NCBI GenBank assembly: GCA_001603415.1
Contig: LUYY01000018.1
Span: 1 to 13,246 of the forward strand
Source: Bacteroidales bacterium Bact_07
GTDB taxonomy: Bacteria; Bacteroidota; Bacteroidia; Bacteroidales; Tenuifilaceae
Length of the DNA: 13,246 nucleotides
Reading direction: 5' to 3'
The position numbers were made by a program, and so were the translations under genes. Below, one piece after another: positions 1-9,400 of this stretch (positions are counted from its first letter, which is position 1; each line of letters opens with the position of its first letter). The notes beneath the pieces were generated by a model. It was not told the DNA's origin. It ran no database searches and saw only the letters and a program-made list of their open reading frames with translations.

Positions 1-14
1 AACGTTCCACCCCC

Positions 15-30
15 GACCCATTCTCGGGTC
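15..30. other. Small GC-rich hairpin at window start
   Basis: GACCC (15-19) and GGGTC (26-30) form a 5-bp perfect stem around a 6-base loop (ATTCTC), followed by TGGCTTTTAT. It could be the terminator of a gene lying left of the window, but the T-run is short and offset from the stem. It could equally be part of a dispersed extragenic repeat: a related CGGGTCGGGCTTTT string occurs on the minus strand at the far right end of the window. The inverted repeat is seen directly; its function is a guess. Confidence 0.3.
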
Positions 31-90
31 TGGCTTTTATGCCACTGCTTACGTCATTCTTTGCTGGTTGAAGAATATCATTAAAAAGAG

Positions 91-133
91 ATGCTTCGAC
101 TGAGTCTATCCCGATATATCGGGAACTCAGCAT
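91..133. repeat. Extragenic palindromic element with long hairpin
   Basis: The core TCCCGATATATCGGGA (109-124) is a perfect 16-bp palindrome. It is flanked by CTGAGT (100-105) and ACTCAG (125-130), which pair across three unpaired bases, and ATG (91-93) and CAT (131-133) can pair further out across a bulge. The surrounding string (GATGCTTCGAC...CTCAGCATGACA) resembles, from memory, a dispersed intergenic sequence found in many Bacteroidota genomes. I infer a non-coding dispersed element; whether it acts on transcription cannot be told. Confidence 0.55.
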
Positions 134-188
134 GACAAGAGACAAGCGGTGCAACCAACAACCATCAACCATCAACGAACAACTAACT

Positions 189-273
189 CATCTGCGTCAT
201 CAGCGTTCCATTTCAATTCACGAACAACTAAACCATCTGCGTCATCAGCGTTCCATTCCAATTCACGAACAAC
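189..273. repeat. Two-copy tandem direct repeat (40 bp, period 45 bp)
   Basis: Two copies, 189-228 and 234-273, start with CATCTGCGTCATCAGCGTTC and end with ATTCACGAACAAC. They differ at one position (T versus C, 25th base of the unit). The five-base linker ends in AAC. On both sides lie diverged A/C-rich relatives (ATCAACGAACAAC-like at about 168-183 and ATCAACGAAAAAC-like at about 282-295), so the pair sits in a longer degenerate tract from about 156 to 298. The near identity implies a recent duplication or homogenisation. It lies about 160 bp upstream of the giant gene and upstream of its putative promoter. No regulatory role can be shown from sequence alone. Confidence 0.75.
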
Positions 274-304
274 CATCAACAATCAACGAAAAACTAAACG
301 ACAT

Positions 305-336
305 CTTGTTATTTTCGGACAAATTATGTATATTTT
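305..336 (+). promoter_or_regulatory. Candidate Bacteroidota-type promoter of the giant gene
   Basis: CTTG (305-308) is followed after 20 bases by TATATTTT (329-336). This fits the Bacteroidota primary-sigma pattern of TTTG, about 19-21 bp, then TAnnTTTG, except for the first T of the -33 box and the last G of the -7 box. It would start transcription near 342-346 and give a leader of roughly 90 nt, very A/T rich and without a Shine-Dalgarno sequence before the ATG, as is usual in this phylum. A second, poorer candidate is TAAATTTTG at 392-400, which has one base too many inside the -7 box and no -33 partner. The match is weak and is only a suggestion. Confidence 0.3.
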
Positions 337-431
337 AAATTTAAAAACATAGTATAAAATTCAGAAAAACAATAACATGAACAGTTTGGATTAAATTTTG
401 TAAAATAATTAAGTTGAAATGTACCTAAAAT

Positions 432-491
432 ATGAAACGAATTTTACTGGTAAGTGTCCTTGCCCTGCTGGCTGTTTTTGCTGCGGAGGCA
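432..491 (+). other. Signal peptide of the giant protein
   Basis: Residues 1-20 show the classic Sec pattern: Lys2-Arg3 at the N-terminus, a hydrophobic core from Ile4 to Ala18 (ILLVSVLALLAVFAA), and an A-x-A box (Ala18-Glu19-Ala20) placing type I signal peptidase cleavage before Gln21. There is no Cys near the cleavage site, so it is not a lipoprotein. It sends the protein to the periplasm; the next step across the outer membrane is not evident from the sequence. Confidence 0.9.
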
Positions 492-3400
492 CAAAGCGTT
501 AACGATTTCCGAACAGTTGCCGATGGCAATTGGAGCACCCTTGCTAGTTGGGAACGCTACGACGGTAGCGCCTGGGTAGCTGCAACTTACTACCCCGGCA
601 ATGGTGCAACCAATGAGGTTAACGTTGGCAACAACATAACCCTCGACGTTTCGGTTACCATTCCTAAGCTTACCATAACAGGTACACTTAATGGTTCAGG
701 AAACTTTACCCTTACCACAACTGGCGACTTGACCTGTATAGGATCCCTTAGCTGGACTAACAATGCCGGTGGTGCAATAACGGTTCAGGGTAATCTGCTT
801 ATTAGTGGTTCATTTAGCATTTTTAACCGTAACCTTACAGTAAACGGAACAACTACCCTAAATGGCAATGGCTCTTTTACCGATGGTAGCGATACCGGAA
901 CCAACCAGTTCTCTGGAACTGTTACGCTAAACGATGCCTCTGCATTTACCTCGAGTGCAGTTACAACTAATGGAAGTTTAAATTTTGGGGCAAACATTAC
1001 ACATAGCTCCACAGGAATTATACAGATTGGAACCGCTTCAATAACGGGTAACCTTGAGGTTAACAGCGGTACATTCTCTAAAACCGCTGCTGGTACCCTA
1101 ACAGTAACTGGGACTACAACTCTGAATAATTCGGGAGCGTTAAGTATTACCAGTAATAGCCAATCCAATTTTGTGGGTAAGGTTACCCTCAATGGAAATT
1201 CAACCTGGACTACTACAGCTGTTAACACAACTGGCCGCCTTACTTTATCCAATGGCCTTGAGCAAAATTCCACAGGGGCTATACAGTTTGGAGCCTGTAC
1301 CTTCCAAACTAATCCACAAAGTATAGCGGTAGCCAATAGTACAGGAAATATAAGTTTTGGCAACACGGTTAGTGTTGCATCAAACCTTAATGTGCAAAAC
1401 CTTGGCGATGGTACTGGTGCTGGAGAGGTTCGCTTTGTTGGTGATGTTACCATTCAGGATAACATTACCCTTACTTCGAACCGAACAATAATTATTTACG
1501 GGATCTTAAATGGCGCAACAGCTACATCGACCTTTGTAAACAACTCAACCCTTGAGTTCAGGGGCACAAATGCTCCCATGGTTACAGGTGTTTTTGATGT
1601 AGATAATGCAGGAACTACTGTAAACTACTCCCGCGATGGGAATCAAACGGTTGCACCTGCAACATATCATCACCTGATTATTAGTCGCGAGGGCAGCAAC
1701 ACAACACTCCGTACCAAAACCCTTGGTGCCGGCACAACCTTTACTGTTAATGGGAACCTGACCATTAACGAGTACAACTACTTATACTTCAGCAGCACAA
1801 CAAATAACCAAACTCTTACGGTTGCTGGGAATCTTGAACTCACAGCCACAAATTCATATCTCTATACCCCTAATGCTGATGTTACCCACAGCCTTATTGT
1901 GAATGGGGTGGTAAATAACAATGGATCTATTTATCTTCAATATAGTACAACCCGTTATACTGATGTAACCCTTAACGGCGAAGGTGAAATACTTAAAGGA
2001 ACCGGCAGTTTCCGCTTCCGCAACCTTACCCTTACCGCTGCCAATGCTAAAACCTGCACTGCTACCGGTAATATCGATTTTTACACAGGTTCGTCAGGTA
2101 ACGCTTTCACAAACAATGGGGGTGATTTTATAGCCACAGCTGGGACTTTTAGGTTTATGGATAGCTTTAACATTGGCGGAACTGGTGCCATAACGTTTAA
2201 CAACCTGCAGTGTGGTAACAACAATCAAACCATACAAACACTGAATCGCGATATTGTTGTTAACGGAACGCTAACCCTAAACCATAGCATAACAGCAAGT
2301 AGCTACCTCGATTTGAACGGGAACACCCTGAGTGTTTACGGGAATTTTACCCGAACCAACTCAGGAGAATTGGGCAGTACTAATCCAACCTCGGTTTTAA
2401 ATCTTGGTAATGGAAATACTCCTACGGTTAGCGGGACACTGAACTTTGAGGCCGGAGCTAATACCCTTGGTACCCTCAAACATAATGTGGTTAATGGAGG
2501 CAGCTACTACAACATCGGTTCGGCTGTAACCATTGCTAACATGAATATAGTTTCGGGTGAGTTGCGCTCAGCTACCAATGTAACAGTAACATCTACCTGG
2601 AGCAACTCAGGAACCTATAATCAAACAGCCAGTACCACCTACTTCAATAATTCTGGGGGTACAATAGCAATTAATGGTACAGGAATTAACAGTTTTTGGA
2701 ACTTTGAGATCTCAGCAAACACTGCTGTAACCACTTCGAACGATATTTATATAAAGGGCAACTTTGTTAATTCCAGCGATAGCAACCCAGCCTTTAGCGC
2801 ATCCAACGGAACAGTATTCTTTAATCAAACCGGAGGTACCCAGTATATCCAAGGAACTGGTATAGGAAATGTAAATTTCTACAACCTCACATTTAACTCA
2901 ACTGGTGCCAAATATATTGCTCGCAATATCAATGTAACTAATAACTTTAATGTTGATGCTGTTGCAACAACCGTTTACATTGAGAGCACTGCACCGCGAA
3001 GTATCAATACAAACAACCTGCTTGTTGCTGGTCGATTGTATGTACAGAACGCCGGCAGTGTTGCCCATAGTATTACCGTAAGCGGTAACCTGAACTTAAG
3101 TAGCGGATCGTACCTTTACCTGTGGTACTCCACCACTCGGTATGCCGATATTACATTTACCGGCAACGGTGATGTTATTAGCGGAGGTGGTACATACTTT
3201 TATGTACACAGCCTCATATTTGACAATCCGGGCGATAAGTTTTTAAGCTATAGCGGTTATGTTGAACTAAGAGGAGGTACGCTTACACCCAATACTTTTA
3301 CCAATAATGGCGGCCTATTTCAAGCACCCTCGGCAACATTCCGATTCCGGGAAAACGATCAAACCTATACCATTGACGGTACGGGAGATATTGCCTTTGG

Positions 3401-6400
3401 CGCAGTTAGCATTGGCGCTTATACTCGTACAAATGTCATTCTAAATAGGAATATTAGTGTTGATGGTAATTTGATTTTTAACCAAAGCGATGCAGCCAAC
3501 TATCTCGATCTTAATGGCTATACACTTACCCTAAACGGTAACCATACCCGTACTAACAACGGTAGAATACGTGGTGGTGGAACAGGAAGCATGGTAATCA
3601 ATGGTAGTGGTAGTTTCACGTCAACCTTTGCCTTTGACCAGGCTACACCAGGAACAACAAATCGCCTCGCAAACCTAACCATCAACCGTGGGGCAAGCGG
3701 GGAGATGTGGCTTGCTAACCTCATGGAGGTTGATAACCTAACCATTAACGATGGTATTTTAAACTCAAGAGGGGGAAGTATTCTGGTGCATACCAGCGCT
3801 ACCATTAACGGGGGAGCATTTATCGATAATGCCAATGGGGGAACCAATACTTTTAACGGAACTCTTACTGTTAATATTGGCGGTAAGTTTACCCCAACAT
3901 CAACATCACTGCTGAACTTTAGCGGAGTAATTCAGAACTACGGCGATTTCACTAAAACCGGAGGAGGTAATACCACCTTTACCGGTAACACAACCATTCA
4001 AGGCGACTCTGCGGTATTTTTCAGGGCTGGAGCAGTTCTCATTGACGATGGTGTTACGGTAACCAATCAGATAACTGCCGGAAGCGGCGTTTACATCTTT
4101 TCTTCGCTCAATGGGAATGGCGCAACTGCTACCTGGGCTAACCAGGGTGTGCTTACCTACTTAGGGGCTAATGAGCCAATGGCTACCGGTGTTTTAGATG
4201 CTACATACAATCCCAATACCGTAATTTACAATAGGGATTTGAATATTCAGTATGTTAAAAACACAACCTACCATAACCTGCACCTACTTTCGGGCGGTTT
4301 TAGGCAAATGCGTTTGGGCGATGTGACTATAAACGGGAACCTCATAATTGGCGAAGAGAATGTTTTTTACACCCAGGAGTTTCAGGTTTACGGCAACGCC
4401 ACAGGCACACTCACCATGTTAAATGCCTCGGAACTTCGCATTGGCCGCGATGTTCCTGCTGCAACCAATGTTTTCCCTACCGCATTTGTTAGGGCAAACA
4501 TCATTTTAGACCCCAACAGCTTGGTAACCTACAATGGTCAGGCGCAAGATGTATCGCATGAGCCCATTTACGAGAATTTGGCCATTACTAACGCCGGAAA
4601 CAAAACCATTACAGGCGATATTACTGTAAATGGCTACCTGCGTATGACTGCCGGCACTCTGGTTTTTGGTACAACTAAACGTACCGTAACTGTTTATGGC
4701 GATTTACTGGCTTCGGGTGGTCGTATTGATATGTCTGGTGGAGGACTCAATCATGAGCTAAACCTTTACGGCGAGGTTAACCAGGCTAACCGTTTTAGTA
4801 ACGCTGCTAACAGTATAGTTCGATATCCCTCAACCGCTAACCAAATGATTTTCTCACCCACAGGCGGTGACTGGTATGGAAATTTGGTTATTGATGGTGG
4901 GAGCACAAAGTATCTGGAAGGGTCAATTCAGGTACGCACAAATATCAACCTTGTATCGGGTGTTATTCAACTCAATGATTATGACCTTTCCCTTTACCGA
5001 ACCGCTACACTTAGCGGCACTTTCTCAGCAACAAACATGATTGAAACTAACGGTAACGGTAAACTCTCAAGGATTTTCAATGCCGTTGCCGGTCAAGTTC
5101 CCGGGACATATCCAATTGGTTCCAAGGGAAAATATACACCAGTTACAGTAAATAGCATAACCGTAACTGGTGCTGGCGACAGGACTTTGAGTTTCAGAGC
5201 TGTTCCAGGGCGCCACCCCAGCGTTAGCTATAGCTACGATGCGCTTATCCGTTACTGGGATGTTACTGCCTCCACTGGGTACAGCATTACAGCTGCCAAT
5301 GTAAACTTTACATATTCGCCCCTTGATGTTATTGGCGACGACACCAAGTATAACGTTTACCGCTGGGATGGCTCTGCGTTTTCAACACCATCGGGATCGT
5401 CAATATCTTCAAGTACTATGATAGTGCCCAACGCCCAACCACTTACCGGCCAGTGGACGGCCTATGACCCGCTAACGGTTCGGCAAACCCTTTACTCTTA
5501 CAAGGATGGCGATTGGAACGATCCCGATACGTGGACAACCGATCCAGCCGGGCAGTTGCTGGTGGGCAACAGGGTGCCAGCAAATTCCGACAACGTGGTA
5601 ATTCTTCAGGGACGTAATGTTTACCTTACCAGTAACCTCAACACCCGTGGCTTAATCATCAATATTAACGATGGTGGAACACTCGACCTGCGAAGCTATG
5701 CCTTTAACGAGGTGGTTTCCATACTCGAGGGGCAGGGAACCCTTAAGCTTGCCACTAACCAGATGCCCAATGTGGCTGTTAATAATATTGTAGAACCCGG
5801 CGGAGGTACTGTTGAGTACAATGTTCCCGATGCAACCTTTAATTTAAACAACCAACCCAACTACTACAACTTAAAGATTAACCTGCCCAATGCCTCAAAC
5901 GTGGCAACCCTGCTGAATAACCTTACCGTTTACGGGAATCTGATTGTAGATAGGGGAGTGTTTAAAATCTACAAGGACGACCCCTCAGCAACCATTTACA
6001 GCAGAATTAAGGTTGATATTCAGGGCGATTTACTGGTTAATCCCAATGGGTCTATCCGAACTGGAACAGCATCTACTCATGATGCTACCCTACCACCTGC
6101 GGGTACCTCGCCCGGCTCGGCTGTACCACGCTACTACGATGTTTACCATCAGGTTTACATCAAGGGTAGCCTGAAAAATAACGGTTCCATTCGCTTTGTG
6201 AGCGACGACATCAATAGTTTCCGTTTCGATACTCTCACCACTCGTGGGGCAACAACGGTTCGCTTTTACGGAACCGATAATCGGGTGGCCGAATGTTTTG
6301 GTCAAACCGATTTCTACAACCTTATTGTCGATAAGGGAATCAACCAAACCGTGGAGTTAAATATTAACGCGTCGGCTCCTGAGAATTTCCGACTGTTTGG

Positions 6401-9400
6401 ATGTAATCGTTATCCTATTCCTGCATACAGCGTGAATCCTGAATTGAGGAAAGCGCTTTGGATTCGTAATGGTACATTACGACTTTCGGGCATGGTTACC
6501 ATACCCACATTAACCGAGGGGTTGGGCGTAGCTGGTACCGGACAAACATCATACTTTATCCCTGCAAATGGTGCAATGGTTTTGGATGACAGAGATGTTA
6601 CTGTACTTATTTCGGCCGACGATAATGCTGAGGTAACCGCTGCATGGGGTTTACCCTCGCAAGGCGTTCATAAGGATAATACTCGCCCGCAGGAGCTTTA
6701 CCTTTACGGCAAACTTCAAATAAACGAGGGTTACCTTTCAAGCCGTTTTTCCGGTGGCATTCTTTATGGCGATCAGGGAGGCGAACTGGTTGTAAACGGA
6801 GGTAAACTTAGCACCAGACAAATTAGAACCAGCAATACAGGAGCAGCCTCTTTTGCCCAGTATGGGGGCGAAGTGGAGATACTTGGGCGTTATACCTACG
6901 ATGTTTCGGGGGTTACCAATGCCGCCTCGTTACAGACTGTTCCCTATAGTTTAGTTGAAAACGGTAACCGGCTCGATGGTACCGCTTCGTTTAACTTTGC
7001 TACTTCTGCCGGTTTGTTTACCATGACAGGCGGAACAATGCGCATTTACAACACATCTGGAGGTGGTGGATCAAGGGCTTTCCGATTGATGACCACTCAG
7101 GGTAATACCACCGTGAGCAATGCAGGAACTGTGTACATCGAAATTATAAGGAATACCCAGTACGATATTGAGTGCCCAAGCGCCATGCTTCCATCGCTTA
7201 CCGTTAATAGGAATGCCTCAACAGGCACCAATGGCGCAAGGCTTTACTCCGATTTAAAAGTTGCAGGGAATATTGTTCTGAGCGGTTACGGTATTCTGCA
7301 AACCAATACCCCAAACTATAACCTTACCGTTTCAGGGAACTTTACCATTGGCACCAATGCCACCTATACTCCTGGATTAAATCGTACCATATTCAATGGA
7401 AGCACTAATACAACCTTTACCGTTAACGGAACAATCAATGGCGATCTATACTCCATGGAGGTTAACAAACCATCAACTACTCTTACCCTGGCTGGTACTA
7501 ATGGCAATATCAATATTAACGGTGAACTTTCGCTGGTAAGCGGTACTTTAAACGATGGAGGTTTTACCGTAACAACCCGTGGAAATATTGTTAACTCGGC
7601 TACGCATACGGGATTAGGTAAAATCCTGATAGCTGGAGCATTAGCTAACCGAACCATTGGGGGTAACGGCAGTGGTATTTTTGGTAACGTTGAAGTAAAT
7701 GAAGCGGTGGATATTCTATCGACCCTAACAGCTAATCAACGAGTTGCAGGGAACCTTACCTTTACCAGTGGGTCGCTTAACCTTGACTATTTCAGCTTAA
7801 CCCTCGATGGCAATCTATCACCCAACATTCAAACGGGCTATACCACTCAAACACTCATTCGTACCCGAGGGGAGGCTTCCGATGGTGGTTTTATTCGTAA
7901 AATCAATGCCAATGGCGATTACCTGTTCCCTGTGGGAACAAACACCGATGGAATTGATAGGTTTACTCCCGCCGTGGTAACCGTTTCCGATTTTTCCGAC
8001 GATGGTTACATAACAGTTATCCCGGTGCGGCATGAGCTTCCAACATTAGATCAATCCACTACGGGCGATGCATTACAGTACTTCTGGCGCGTTAAGCAAT
8101 CGAACTTTACTGTTCAACCCAATGTAACGTGGCTATATTCGTATGTTCAAAATGATGTATTAGGTGATGAGAACCTCTACGTTCCAGGTCGCATTGAGGG
8201 TGCTACACGTATTCCGGAAGCCACAGGTGTTGATGTATCAGCCAACACCATAAGTTTCCCTGCACATACGCTTGCCAATGCCGATTACACCGCGGCTAAA
8301 ACAGAACGATTCCAAGGAACTGTTCGAATTTTCTACTCCCGTGTAACCGATGGTAATTGGTATTCGCATGCATGGCACGATGGTAATAACTGGTCGTTTG
8401 AGTCGCATACCGGTGCTCCGGCAGGCACCTATCCTACAGCAGGCGATATAGCCATTATAGGATATGGCGGGCATGCTACAAGTGGTGGATACCACTCCAT
8501 TATGGTAATGAGTGGCACTGCCGAGTGTGCCGAGTTGCGTTTTAACTCCAACCCATCGGGATCTCAATCCCGCCTGGTTATCGATTCCGATGCCTCTGCC
8601 AACCTCGGTAAGGTTTCGGGTGTGGGAACATTCATGATGTGGGTTAACCCAACCCAAGTGCCTACGGTAAATGCCGATTTTACTGAGTTTAACAACGAAA
8701 CACTAAGCGTATTCAACTATTTTCAGCATCTGGATGGAACAGTAAATATTCCAACAACGATTACTACCTATCCCAATTTACGGTTCGAAGGTGGCGGTGG
8801 AACGTTGGGTAACCGTATAGCCATTATAGATGCTGATATTTTGGTTAAAAGAAACCTTACAGTAGATAGTAATGGTATTTTGAGGTTGAGTTCAGGTTCA
8901 TCGGGTAATATAACTGTTGAAGGTACATCATATATAGGTGGCTATCTGGCCGGAATTATTGAGTTCCCAACCGATGCCGAGCGCATATTTACAACTGCTC
9001 AGCTTACCATTAGAGATAGTACCAATAATCAACTACGAGTGCTTAACACCACCCCAAACGGATTTTTAAATACGGTTCGTATTACCGGAACAGGTATTAC
9101 CCAGAATAATGGAGCCATTGACCTATTCAACGGTAATTCGGGCGACAATAATGCCGTGCTTGAGTTTACGGGTACCAGTAATGCAACATTTACCAAAGTG
9201 AATGGAAGTAACCCCGATTTGTACCAAATTGTAATAAATAAGGGAACAAGTCAAACTCCAACCGTTACCATAAATACTGCCATAACCCTTGGCGCACCCA
9301 CCGATGTGTCAAATAAATCGATTGTATTGCAGAACGGCACACTTGTTCTGAACAATGCTTCCAATGCCATTACACTTTCATCGGGTGGTGCTTACTTCAA

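Larger units (their letters stand above)
507..5489 (+). repeat. Macromodule 1 of the giant protein (residues 26-1686)
   Basis: The longest of four macromodules. It opens with FRTVADGNWSTLASW (26-40) and runs as a long strand ladder with motifs such as LTVNGTTTLNGNGSF. It ends with NGNGKLSR..., TYPIGSKGKYTPV (from 1559), RYWDV and DVIGDD (1632-1637). It contains two internal duplications: residues 461-711 with 862-1110, and 361-451 with 1230-1312. Its extra length over the other modules can largely be ascribed to these duplications. Boundaries are set from the recurring opener motifs and are approximate. Confidence 0.65.

Noticed and set aside
189..273. Possible minimal CRISPR array
   Set aside because: The 40-bp units are separated by only five bases, there are two copies, and no cas gene is present; these are simple tandem repeats.
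132..352. Two short overlapping plus-strand frames in the 5' spacer
   Set aside because: Both are translations of the tandem repeat tract (the repeated peptide in the first is due to the 45-bp period, a multiple of three). No ribosome-binding or protein-family support.
785..1453. Antisense reading frame of 222 codons on the minus strand
   Set aside because: It lies wholly inside the giant gene. Its product is a Val/Pro/Leu-rich mirror of the Asn/Thr-rich ladder with no start context or domain. Biased codon use of the real gene explains the open frame.
8238..8657. Antisense reading frame of 139 codons
   Set aside because: Shadow of the opener of module 3; no recognisable protein features and the sense frame is clearly coding.
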